Part shown: one piece after another, positions 12,588 through 23,270 of the stretch
Layout: every line of letters starts with the position of its first letter
How positions within the stretch are numbered: the stretch's first letter is position 1
Assembly: GCA_028564705.1 (NCBI GenBank)
Contig: JAPXFQ010000192.1
Coordinates: 124,001 to 188,000 of the forward strand
Reading direction: 5' to 3'
Origin: Apricaphanius iberus
Taxonomy: Eukaryota > Chordata > Actinopteri > Cyprinodontiformes > Aphaniidae
DNA length: 64,000 bases
The notes under the pieces: model-generated
Told to the model about the DNA's origin: nothing
Seen by the model: the letters and a program-made list of their open reading frames with translations, nothing else
Databases searched by the model: none
Translations under genes and position numbers: made by a program

Positions 12588-12684
12588 GGTGTCGGTGACC
12601 GTGTCGTTGTCTCCGTGTCGGTCATACGGCGATCCGTCTCTCCCGATTCCCGAACTTTCAACAACAAGGACAGGCTACCTTTGG
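12438..12684 (-). repeat. Right terminal inverted repeat with promoter, 5' UTR and shared first exon
   Basis: Inverted copy of 1-238. The ATG lies at 12,587-12,585 on the minus strand, followed by the same MAERP codons and a donor at 12,572. It supplies the first coding exon of the HECT ligase gene. The 5' UTR portion differs from the left copy by a few short indels, such as around 12,612-12,640, so the TIRs are not freshly homogenised. Confidence 0.88.
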
Positions 12685-12689
12685 CAACG

Positions 12690-14960
12690 AGTCTGTCAGT
12701 CATTGGCGCATCACACTGTCAGTCCTACTTGTTCTTACATGTGATTGGACTACACGATTGGGCACGTGTCCCTCCCCGGAGCGATGAGTTTTATTTGTTT
12801 TTTTTTTTCAGCGAGTGTGAGTTTCAGAGTTTCGAATCGTAAAGCACCGAGAGAACGCTGCCAAAAATCACGTCATCGCAACCAGACGAATCTACGAAAG
12901 ACAGATGTTGGAAAGTTGAATATTTTTTCAGATATCATATTACAAGCTTTCAAAGGTTTTTTGCAAAAATAGCGTGGTGGGAAAACACTGCCATATTTGA
13001 AACTGTGAAAAAGCTTACTTGAAAAACGGCAAAGGTGAAACAAGCAGTTTGAATCCCTGAAAACGTGAGGCTGAAACTCTGTACTTTGCATGTTGAATTA
13101 ATGAAAACATAAATGCTATTTACAAAATTATAATTGCAGAGATTCAAATTTTATTTTCAGACTTTCAAAACTTTATTTCAGGTTTTAATTGTTCAAATAC
13201 TGATTTTCAAGGTTTCAAAACTTGTTTTTTCAGTTTCAGATTATGTCATCGATCTCACTTCATATGATTCTACACAGAAAAAAACCTATAGCCTACATAA
13301 ATTACAAAAACAGGGTAACTGTTCATCAAACTATTTATTTTTTGTGATGAGGAGAACAATAACCAGGAACAGGAGTTGCATTTTGTTTACTTTATAATTA
13401 CCTATCAGACTCCTATAGTTCTACAAAGTTTAGATACTCCGGTAAAGTTAGAACTTTTTTTTTCTCATGATCCCAACAAATTAGCTAAACAATGCTCAGC
13501 TGTGAGCACAACAGACAGTCAGCCTAAAACACATTCCTACTGCGGACAAAGTACACAAACCCCCGCTTTGAACGCGTCTACTCTTTTCCCCCCACGTATT
13601 TAGTAAAGATTTCTTACCTTTCAAGCAAACATGACGCCAGCTGCAGGTCTTTTCTCATACCGAGAGATTCAGCGTTCTCCTCTCAAACGTCGCCCGCACC
13701 GGCTCTTTGCCTACATCGATCCAACTAGTGTTTCTCCCTCTTTGGAGCGCTGGAATAAACTCTTGGTTAATTTGGGCTGGAGTGTTGGTGGTGCTTGAAG
13801 CAGCTCTTTTCTTGTTCTCGGCAGAATCATAGGGCAGAATCCATGCTTCCAACGCTATCCCTGCTACAGTTTCAGCTGCAGGAAGCGATAGAACGTGAAC
13901 GCGCCTGACGTTGTCACACATTAGGAGGCGCAGAGGGGGCGCTACTTTTTCGACCCGAACAGTAACAAAAAATAATTAATAAAGTTATTTTACAGGCATG
14001 TACAAGCAACCACAGTGAAAAGCCCAGGGCTCTTTTTACAGACCAGGACATTGCTGGATTATGTATGAGGAATACATTTTGCAGCTCTATACATTTATTT
14101 GCTGTTAAACTTCCTTAGAGTCCCTTTAATGCCATCCAGACATAGACATATCCGTCACAAACCAGGCATGGACTGAAACGTGGACCCAAACATTAGTTAC
14201 GCCCCGCGGAACATTATTCAGCAAAAAACACATTTTTTTTTAAATTAACAAATTTTATTTTTGATAAAAAACTAAATTAAAAGGTATAATCTGTCCCTAA
14301 TGTAAAGGCGCCACAGAACATTTTTGAAAAAGAAATCAAATATATTTTTGAGATGCACTGGCAGGAAGTGACACCAGAGGTCAAACATTGCTTCCTGTGT
14401 AGAATCAGAAAAAGAGTTGTGGTTCGCAGTACTGACTTTTCAAACTTAATTTTACGAAATTGTTCAATGGTCTGTCAACTTCAATTGGAGACTCTTATAA
14501 GACCCTCATGGATTGACAAATATCGGCTTTTATCGCATTGGCGCAAATGCATGACGCTAAACGTCCACTGAGTAAGTTTTTTTGTTAATTTTGACTGACA
14601 TTTCATATATTTTTACACGTTTTATCATTACTTTAATTGCTCAGCTTTTTTAAGAGTTCCCCAAAAAGGAAGCAATTTTATTTGGGTACCCAGAAACGAA
14701 CGTATTTTAATATTTATGGCCATATTTCTGCGAATTTTATGGTCGACCTTTTGGTCAGTCTGATGGCAGAAACCCCAGGTGATGCATCATACCTGTCTAA
14801 AACCAGCTAGCTATTTTCTTATCAAAATTTAACCTGAAAGACTCCCAAGCGCCTTCGGCTGATAGGATACACTCAATGTTATTGTGATTGTTAACCTTGT
14901 TTTCTCAGTGTTTTTCTCCCCATAGAAGCTCCACATGGTCTGGTATCCTGCTCAACTCTC
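12690..14960. other. Non-coding stretch right of the two-gene transposon
   Basis: 12,800-13,350 is rich in tttcaaa/gtttcag words, resembling a degenerate internal repeat. 13,655-13,921 is open on the minus strand (88 codons, ending near a possible gtatga donor) and 13,631-13,797 is open on the plus strand from an ATG (55 codons). Neither matches a family I know. The rest is A+T-rich with no recognisable gene. Confidence 0.5.
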
Positions 14961-15094
14961 CTTATCTGCAAAAAAAATCTACACACAGGTATAAATAAAG
15001 TAACCTGAAATAATGAAGTAAATGCCCCCTGTTGGATGGGGGACATCGGTCCAGATGATGCTCAAAGTGACCGAGCATCCTCCATGCTGTCTCT

Positions 15095-15446
15095 TCTCTG
15101 TCTTCTTAGACCCCCAGACGGTCGTGGCAGATGACCTCTTGACTTTGGGTTCTGGTTCTGCCAGAGGTTTCTTCCTGTTAAAGGGGAGTTTTTCCTCTCC
15201 ATTGTCGCTACATGCTTGCTCAGTATGAAGGATTGATAAGGAATTGCTGTGGTTGGAGTCTGCATGATCCGGGCACAACCTCATGTCGATAACTCATCAC
15301 AATCTGCTGGGATTCCTTACATAGAAAACTTTTAACTGATTGGAATGTTTGTATAATTGTATTGAGATGACTTTTTTTTGTAAAGTGCCTTGAGATGACA
15401 TTTTTTGTGTATTGGCACTATATAAATAAAAGTGAATTGAATTAAA
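15095..15446 (+). repeat. L2-type LINE 3'-UTR fragment
   Basis: Contains the fish L2/Maui-type 3' tail: the block around ggtttcttcctgttaaa, then aagtgccttgagatgaca, then tatataaataaaa and gaattgaatt. The same blocks recur at 17,275-17,499 behind a recognisable L2 reverse transcriptase remnant, which identifies this copy. It is 5' truncated and non-coding. Confidence 0.78.
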
Positions 15447-16034
15447 AATAAATTCAATGTTGTCTAGCCACGATCTGCTAGTGTTTTAAACATCCGCCTG
15501 AGAAATGTGCTTTGCAAGCTTCGGCTTCAAAATTTCTAAGCGCCAAACCAGTCACTTTGTGAGTGTTGTTGGACGCTGACAAATTGTGCGGTGTGAACGC
15601 ACAATAAAAGATGTAAATATCTGTCATTCACCCTTTTTGTTTTAAGTAACAGTTTAAGAGCATCTCTTTTTTAATAATGTCTGTATGGTTTCATTCAACC
15701 ACAGGAAGTGATTCTTTTTTAAATGGTTTTACTTTAATTTTTCTAGTCAATGCAGACACTGTTTCTTGGATAACAGTCATGAAGACGTTACACTTGTCAC
15801 TAACTTGACTAAAGGTGAGATAACTACCCCAATTGATATTGTTTAGTGCCTGTATCAAATTTGGAATCTCCCTCCTCGGTACTCTCCTCTGTTCTGATAT
15901 TGTATTCTTAGTACAAGAAAAATCTATTTTTAGATGTCTTTCTTGAGAACAGAATGAATTTATGGTCTGTTAGTCCTGTGATCATATTGAACATCTTTTA
16001 AATTATCTCATACTTATCGAAAAAGACTATATCT

Positions 16035-17499
16035 ATGTACATATGCAAGTCTGATAAAACAGAAGTTGTTGTCATTGGACCAGAAGCTCTGAAAAAGAAA
16101 CTACTTAGTCAGCCCCTTCACCTGGACGGCATTAAATTAGCCTCCAGTAAAAAAGCAAAGAACCTCTGTGTTAATTTTGACCAAGATTTGTCATTTAGAT
16201 CTCACATTAAAGAAGTCTCTAGGATTTCCTTTTTTCACCTTAGGAATATTGCAAAAATTAGAACCATCCTGTCCAGGAATGATGCTGAAAAACTAGTCCA
16301 TGCCTTTGTTACTTCAAGGCTGGATTACTGTAACTGTCTATTATCAGGTAGTCCACAGAATACAATTAAAAGTCTTCAGTTAGTCAAAATGCTGCTGCTA
16401 GGATTCTGATGAATATTAAAAGAGATCACATTTCCCCTGTTTTAGCTTCTCTTCACTGGCTCCCAGTAAAATCTAGAATAGAATTCAAGATCCTCCTTCT
16501 GACATATAAAACTCTTAATAATCTAGCTCCATCATACATAAGAGACCTGATTGTTCCATGTGTTCCTAACAGAGAACTTCGCTCTCAGACTGCAGGTTTA
16601 CTGGTAGTTCCTAGGATTTCTAAAAGTAGAATGGGTGGCAGATCTTTCAGCTATCAGGCTCCCCTCCTATGGAACAGGCTCCCAGGGTTGGTTCGTGAAG
16701 CAGACAATTTGTATATCTTTAAAACTAGGCTTAAAACTTTCCTCTTTGACAAAGCTTACAGTTAGAGATATGTTAATAGGCAGTTAGAGACAGGTTAGAC
16801 AGGTAGCTAGGAAGACACAGGTTAATGTTAGTAGTCAGGAAGAGTATCAAAAGCTAGGAAGAGATATGAAGAGGTGGAGTAGCTAGGTAGAGATAGATTA
16901 ATGTAAGCCAGGTAGAGAGTGTTAATAGCTAGGTCTCCTAGTAGCTAGGAGACAGGTTAATGTTAGTAGCTATGCTGCTTTAGGCTGTTGGAGAACATTA
17001 TTATAGAAAGTTCCTACTTTCTCTCCTACTTCTCTCCAACTGCATGTTGTGCTGTCATTTCAAGCGCTAACCTGTTTTCTCTTAGTCTCTTCCTACAGTA
17101 GGTGCTCATGACCCACCCTGCTTGACGACCCTGACTAAAATGGCATTCCAGTGGAGGAACGTTCTCCATGTCCTGCTACCAACTTCTGCTTCTGCATCAG
17201 TTCTGTTGATCTTTCTGTGTCTCTGCTGCCTTTTCCAAACCCTAGAGAGTCTCGGCAGATGACCGCTTATGCAAAGCCTGGTTCTGCTGGAGGTTTCTTC
17301 CTGTTAAAAGGGAGTTTTTCCTTCCCACTGTCGCTTCATGCTTGCTCAGTTTGAGGAATTGCTGAGAAGTCCCAACGCAATCTTCTGTGGTTCTCTAATT
17401 CCTAGATTAAACATTGTATTTTAATAACTTTTTTTGTAAAGTACCTTGAGATGACATTTGTTGTGAAATGGCGCTATATAAATAAACTGAATTGAATTA
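16035..17499 (+). pseudogene. L2-clade LINE, 5'-truncated: RT C-terminus and 3' UTR
   Basis: 16,035-16,409 and 16,409-16,765 encode adjacent pieces of the C-terminal part of a fish L2 ORF2. Landmarks are SDKTEVVVIGPEALKKKLL, SRLDYCNCLLSG, LASLHWLPVKSRIEFK and APLLWNRLP. A one-base deletion near 16,388 breaks the frame between them. The 3' UTR follows, with gagtttttccttcccactg, ccttgagatgaca and the terminal tgaattgaatt tail near 17,499. The sequence 53,470-53,647 is almost identical to the start of this copy, so they are the same family. Not capable of making RT. Confidence 0.88.
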
Positions 17500-17539
17500 C
17501 ATTAGGAAGAACAAGTATACATATACTCGAGAATACATT

Positions 17540-18340
17540 GCTGATTTTTGAGGTTTTCCCACAGGACCTGGTCAATGACCTGAATAGAGCTGGGACCACA
17601 GTCCCAAAGAAAACCATCAGTAACACACTCCACCGTCATGGATTAAAATGCTGCAGTGCACGAAAGGTCCCCTGCTTAAGTCAGCGGAAGTCAAGGCCCG
17701 TCTGTTTGTCAATGACCATCTGGATGTTCCAGAAGAGGAATAGGAGAAGGTCATGTGGTCTGATGAGACAAAAGTGGAGCTTTTTGGTGTAAACTCCACT
17801 CGCCTTGTGTGGAGAAAGAAGAATGATGAGTACAACCCCAAGAACACCATCTCAACTGTAAAGCATGGAGGTGGAAACATCATTCTTTAGGGATGCTTTT
17901 CTGCAAAGGCGATGGGACGACTGCACCGTATTGAGGGGAGGATGGATGGGGCCATGTATCATGAGATCTTGGCCAACAACCTCATTCCCTCAGCAAGAGC
18001 ATAGGAGATGGGTCATGGCTAGGTCTTCCAGCATGACAACGACCTAAAACACACGGCCAGGGCAACTAAGGAGTGGCTCTGTAGGAAGCATCTCAAGGTC
18101 CTGGAGTAGCCTAGCCAATCTTCAGACCTGAATCCAATAGAAAATATTTGGAAAGAGCTGAAAGTCTTTGTTGCCCAGCGATAGACCTGAAACCTGAACA
18201 CTCTATAGAAGATCTGTATGGAGTGGGCCAAAATCCCTGCTGCAGTGTGCAAACCTGGTGAAGAACTACAGAAAACGTCTGATTTCAGTAACTGCAAACA
18301 TTTATCCTGTATCAAATATTGAGTTATGTTTGTCTGATTT
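17540..18340 (+). pseudogene. Tc1-like (Tc1/mariner) transposase remnant
   Basis: In shifted frames this encodes fish Tc1 transposase blocks: [33 protein letters not shown] and SDLNPIENIWKELK. The final motif holds the DPN/E region of the DDE catalytic core. In-frame stops (near 17,742, 17,890 and 18,003) and frame changes inactivate it. The N-terminal paired-like domain is missing. No terminal repeats were identified at either end. Confidence 0.85.
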
Positions 18341-19326
18341 ATCAGATATCCATGTCATGCAACAAACTTGAAATTAATTGTTTAAAAATCATCCACTGTG
18401 ATTTGCTGCTGTTTTTTTTCCGTTTGGAATGCTGGTCTGGACTTTATATGCAGGTGTGACTACACACAAACGAATCCTGCTGCAGATCAGAGAAATGGAC
18501 CGAGACCAACGTTTTTAGTTGGTCTCGGTCCGGTTCCAAATGGACAGAGGTTCGCTTCGCTTCAGTTCTGAATACAACCAGTCTCGTTGCGAACCGACTC
18601 CACAATACATGCTTCTTTATGTCAAATATATATTATTTAACCCACGCTTTTGACTCAGCGTCAAAAATTAAAATCCCATATGCTGTATTGAATGTTATTA
18701 ATTCCTGATCTTTGTGTTCTGTTTAATCATCAGCAAAAGCAGTGCACATCATCTCCTTCGGGTTACTGCACACATTCACTGTTCCAAATATTCAAACAGA
18801 GCATTGGGAAACTTGCGTTGAATGAACTGCTCAGAAACGCAATTGTCGGGGGATCATGACACTGACAGGACAATTTTCTTAGTCTAAACTGCTGAGCAAT
18901 AGGTGAACAGGAAAGAAGGTTAGCTTCAGTCTGAAGACTCCTGCACTTACCACTCATTGCTCAGTCATTGTTCCAAACTTGCCTCTGATCGTAACCACGC
19001 ATCAGTTCAACAAATCACGTCACCACACATCTCAAAAACTCAGCTCATGTCCGCCTGCTCCGTCACTCTCCAGCTTCGTTCTGCCGCAGCTCTCCCAGCT
19101 GGCTGTAGCCCTAGTGCTAACAGCGATCTGCTCCAACTCCTCTCAGGTCTCATCTGTAGCTCGGCCCGGTGCTCACTCACCTCCCAGCCTCATCTTGCTT
19201 CTGCTCTCCTCCGTGTTTCTTTGCCCTCGCATTCATCCTGCTGCTCTGATATCCATATGATTTTGCTGCTGTTTACATCCATGTCCGGGTCTTTGCGCTT
19301 AGCTACGCCCGGTCATTGCTGTCTAA
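18341..19326. other. Non-coding stretch, possible degenerate MITE material
   Basis: Contains a short palindrome around 18,498-18,535 (accgagaccaacg ... gttggtctcggt). The 19,000-19,320 part is C/T-rich and open in two frames on the plus strand, but the predicted peptides are low-complexity and match nothing I know. Confidence 0.45.
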
Positions 19327-20965
19327 CGGTGTGTCCACACCTGTTACATCCCACCTGGCTAGGTGAACAGGGGGTGTAACAAAAAGGACCCTGCAGACAG
19401 GTGTTAAAGTGGAGGTACAAAAGAGTTTAATCAGAGTAGAGCAAAATGCATGTACAGAAACAAAAATGGTGCTAAACAAAACTGACAAATGCTTGGTTTC
19501 TGTAAAACAAACTGTGCCCCAAAACACAGGCTAAGAGAAGCCCTAAATAAAATGGGGCACAAAACAAATAATCTAAAGCACCAGCTAACTAAATGAAAAA
19601 GGGTGCTATCTAAAACAAGCCCAAACATAACACAAAAACAAAGCACTAAACCAAAGTTCTTACAAAACCTAAGCACAAAACCCAGAAACAAAAAAGCAGA
19701 GAAATGGTGCAGGCTCTGGGGGAAAAGAACATTGTATCATGCTGCTCCCCCCAACTACAAGTGAAGCTGAGGCTCGTTTCAAAAGGCAGGGGACCAATCA
19801 GGAGCCCCAGCCCTTCTTGATGAGCCACACCTGGTTCTGATCAAGGAGGAGAGGTGGAGCAGTCTGCAAAGAATGCAGGCAAGCTTTGACCTGCAGACTG
19901 AAATTAAACAGAAACAAAGTTAATACATTACAAGACGGCCCCTGTACCACAGGTGGCTGTAACACGATAAAGCAACCAAAAAAGCGCGACATGCACCTAG
20001 CTGTTTGCGTGCACATTCGTACCTTGAAGCATGTACAAAGCGAACTGGATGTGCTTAAAATATGGCATTTTCACGCGCGAGAGTGCATCTGGCGGTGGAT
20101 TATGGACCGAGCTGACGGAGGACTGCGTGTTCGGCCCGGCCTTCAGCGGAGCTTGGGCTAGAGTGCAGCTACTGGTGGATTATGGATTCTGGTCTCCGAT
20201 CTGATGGAGGACAGAGTGGATTACGTGTTCGGCCTGGCCTCCGGTAGAAGGAAAACGTGACTTGCTCGCCCAGTTTGTGCCGTTAAGGTCCAAGCTTCGC
20301 CTGTCGAAACACCAACTACATTTCTGAGCAGCTGTCCATCTGTCTGCAGTTCGTAAAAGTTTATAATATTTGAGTAGCGTGGAACGTGGTGCTGGAGCTG
20401 CTACCAGGAGGAGGCCGTTTCAAGGCTGACTTCTATGCCGAGAGGTGCTTTTACAGCAACAACGGCTCTTTTAAGAGCCACCCACAAACATCTTAAGAGC
20501 ATTCCTGTCTAAATAGTTTAACCTATTTAAATTGTTTTTTATTTCTGTCTCTCTATAGAAAACTGCTTGTGTCATGTAGCTCGGGGTGATTAGCGACGAT
20601 GTTTATCAGTATTTCCTCCATGTCCTGCTGAGGCTGTGACGCCATGACACTCACAGAATCACTGAAACTCTGTCCCCTGATGGTTGTCGCGGTGCGATTT
20701 GACGCTGGAGTTCAGATTTTTCCAACTCGAGTGGTATATGCCATGAACGCGAATGCACAAAATGCACCACATAAAATGCATTTTTTCATCGCATCTGCAG
20801 TGCGAATTTTTCGTGCAAATCAGGCAGACAAGATTTTTCGACACTTCAGAAGCATATTTGTGTTGCGGGACCCCAAGTCGCACTTCATCGCGCTCCTCCA
20901 TTGATTTTACATGTTAACCTGAAGCTCTAGTCGCTCCTATCGCGTTTGGTGTGGACACACCGTAA
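19327..20965. repeat. Candidate MITE bounded by ACGGTGTGTCCACACC inverted repeats
   Basis: ACGGTGTGTCCACACC at 19,327-19,342 is exactly inverted at 20,950-20,965. The right part (20,640-20,949) has the gcgatgaagtgcgac style of sequence common in fish MITEs. An LTR-like segment appears to be inserted right after the left terminus. No clear TSD. The family is not recognised. Confidence 0.5.
19343..19966. repeat. Possible solo LTR or TG...CA-ended insertion
   Basis: Begins TGTTACATCCC and ends GGCTGTAACA, giving 7-base inverted termini TGTTACA/TGTAACA over 624 bp. It interrupts the MITE immediately after its left terminus. The flanks (acacc and cgata) do not form a target duplication, so the call is tentative. 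Confidence 0.35.
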
Positions 20966-21274
20966 TAGCAGCACCGATCGTCACACACGTGGATGTGTTT
21001 ACAAAATATAGTCCACTTGCACAATTTAACAGTCTGAATACAAACCGCACCAAAGGAAAAAAAAATAGTTTGCCTTTGATCCGGACCAAACAACCGGACT
21101 ATAGGACATTTCTGGTCTGAATACATTCTTAGATTATGTCCCTGCAGTTGAAGAGTACCTTTTATACAAATTACAGACCTCTACATGCTTTGGAAGTGAG
21201 AAAACTTCAAAAATCAGCAGTGTATCAAATACTTGTGCCAACAATATGCTTCTGTGGAAGTATTCAGTCTAGTA

Positions 21275-21416
21275 CATGGGTGCCCAAAGTGGGGCCTTCA
21301 ATACTTTACTATTCTTTAGTATTGATATTTGTGTTTTCCTTAGTTATTACATTTGGCCCTCGACCGTCTAATAGTTTAATTTTGGCCCTCTGAGGGAAAA
21401 TATTTGGACACCGCTG
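21275..21416. mobile_element. 142-bp hAT-like MITE with near-perfect 8-bp TSD
   Basis: Left end CATGGGTGCCCAAAGTGG, right end TTTGGACACCGCTG, approximately inverted. Flanks gtctagta (21,267-21,274) and gtctatta (21,417-21,424) are an 8-bp duplication with one mismatch. No coding capacity. It lies 24 bases left of the CACTA element terminus. Confidence 0.75.
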
Positions 21417-21441
21417 GTCTATTAGGACCTTTGATTTATTC

Positions 21442-23270
21442 ACTGTAAAAAAAGATTAGTTGACTCAACTTAACTAAGTCAAGTCATTTTGTTGCTTTCA
21501 CTGAGTTAATTTGAGTCAACTTATAGTGTCAAGTTTATTACACTTCAAAACACTAATTGATGCAACATGCCGTTTGTTTACTCAACTTCCTGTATCAAGT
21601 AAGTTGGACTTTAAAATATTATTTGAGATAACTTTAAGAGATGTTGGTTGAATTTATTTGCTCAAGTTCCTACAACTGTGAATCAAGTTGGCTAAACATG
21701 GAATACATAATTGATACAACTCGCGATTTGTTGACTCAACTTTCTGTATCAAGTAATGTGGACAGGAAAACATTACTTGAGATAACTAAAAAAGATGTTG
21801 GTTTAACTTGTTTTATCAGGTTAGGGCAACATTATTATTATCTTTTCTCATGCTCTATTGCCAATTTACTTGAGTTTACAGAAATTGCTAGATTTCAAAA
21901 ATTTAAGCAAACTAATATCTACAAAAAATCTACATGAGAATTGGCCAGTCAAACTTAAATATTAACACATGCAAAAATAGCTGAAAAGTAAGAGATGAAA
22001 TTATATAAAAAGAGATGAAAGATGAAATCCAATTCAATAAGGACCTTTATTAAAACCCCAACAAGTCCAACTTCAACCAGCCTTGCTTTAAAATTGAGAC
22101 ATCAAAAAAAGACCTTCCTTGGGACATGTTCAAAAGTTTGCCTTTACACTCTCTAACACACTTTTGCTGTTGGCTGCTTACTAACTGAAATTACACTGTT
22201 CCACAAATAATAATCCATCCATTTTCTTAACCGCTTAATCCTTTATGGGTCACGGGGGTGCTGGTACCTATCTCCAGCTGTCAACGGGCGAGAGGCGGGG
22301 TACACCCTGGACAGGTCGCCAGTCCATCACAGGGCAGGACAAACAGGACAAACAACCATGCACACACTCACACCTAAGGACAATTTACAGTGATCAATTA
22401 ACCTGACAGTCATGTTTTTGGAATGTGGGAGGAAGCCAGAGTACCCGGAGGGAACCCACGCATGCACGGGGAGAACATGCAAACTCCATGCAGAAAGACC
22501 CTGGGCCGGGATACGAACCCACAACCTTCTTGCTGCAAGGCAACAGTGCTAACCATTGCACCACCGTGCAGCCCACAAATAATAATATAATACATAAAAA
22601 TAAGTGCAGCCTTCGTTTGGGGAAAAACAATAACTCTCCAAATTCAACTGAGTCAATTGTTGTGGATGTTCAGAGTTGCTGCAGTAAATTGCAGAAAGAT
22701 TTGTAAAAACAAAACAAAAAATGTATCTCTGAGAAACTTGCTCAAATGTCAGTCAGAAAATGAACACATTCAAACATTACAGAAATCTCCACTCTGTTCA
22801 TGTTTGCTCTACAACATAAAATACAAATTAGTGTCTGCAAGTGACATTTCCTCCACAGAGAGCAATAGACATCTGTTAGAACATAAAAACAAACTGTTGT
22901 GACCCACAGAAGGGCTTTACATTTATTTATTTATTTACATTTGTATTGCTTGTGTGAGTGTATGTGCGTGTGTGTTTGTGTGTGTGTGTGTGTGTGAGAG
23001 TGAGTTAATGAGTGTGTGTGTGTGAGAGTTAGTGAGCGTGTCTGTGTGTGAAATTTAAACTAACAAACTCATTTATCTATCTACTTCAAACTAATTTAAA
23101 CTTCAAACTAACATAAACTTCTTTAAACTTTCTGGTCCGGCTTTCTCAAGCCAACTTAAAGTTGTCTCGACAAACTTTTTTAGAAAATGGCAAGAAAATT
23201 AGAAAAAAAAAATAATTATAAAATTAATTCCTCATGGCCAAATGCAGAAACATCCTCCTGAGCCATCCCT
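21442..23270. other. Left subterminal non-coding region of the CACTA element
   Basis: Holds multiple short direct and inverted copies of gactcaactt/caagttga between 21,455 and 21,780, a SINE at 22,215-22,573, and a (TG)n/(GAGTG)n microsatellite at about 22,955-23,050. No gene seen. Confidence 0.7.
22215..22573 (-). mobile_element. tRNA-headed SINE-like retroposon with 13-bp TSD
   Basis: Read on the minus strand, it starts gggctgcacggtggtgcaatgg, with a Pol III A-box-like tggtgcaatgg, and then has a B-box-like GGTTCGTATCC about 40 bases on. It ends in an atggatgg tail. It is flanked by the 13-base duplication CACAAATAATAAT at 22,202-22,214 and 22,574-22,586, indicating target-primed retroposition. 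The body is a very common fish interspersed repeat; exact family not assigned. Confidence 0.82.

Larger units (their letters stand above)
1..12684. mobile_element. Two-gene DNA transposon with ~240-bp TIRs (integrase + HECT ligase; IS3EU-like)
   Basis: The first ~238 bases recur, inverted and nearly identical, at 12,438-12,684. Between them lie two convergent multi-exon genes: a DDE integrase on the plus strand and a UBZ-HECT ligase on the minus strand. Each TIR carries the same ATG-containing first exon followed by a gtaagc donor. The left outermost bases of the TIR appear to lie just outside the window, so the target duplication cannot be read. The integrase has an IS3-like helix-turn-helix and a D-D-34-E core, so the element may belong to the IS3EU superfamily; that name is inferred from general family knowledge. 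Insertions inside the element (1987-2565, 5093-5558, 7303-7478, 7694-9163) all fall in introns. Confidence 0.85.

Noticed and set aside
13655..13921. 88-codon minus-strand ORF as a host first exon
   Set aside because: No recognisable domain and an equally plausible overlapping plus-strand ORF; no downstream exons found.
19431..20016. Minus-strand ORFs rich in Phe/Leu/Cys as membrane proteins
   Set aside because: They arise from A/C-rich sequence of an LTR-like insertion, overlap each other in several frames and start without context.
21643..21937. 98-codon plus-strand ORF left of the CACTA genes
   Set aside because: Composed of subterminal tcaactt-type repeats and A+T-rich sequence; no domain.
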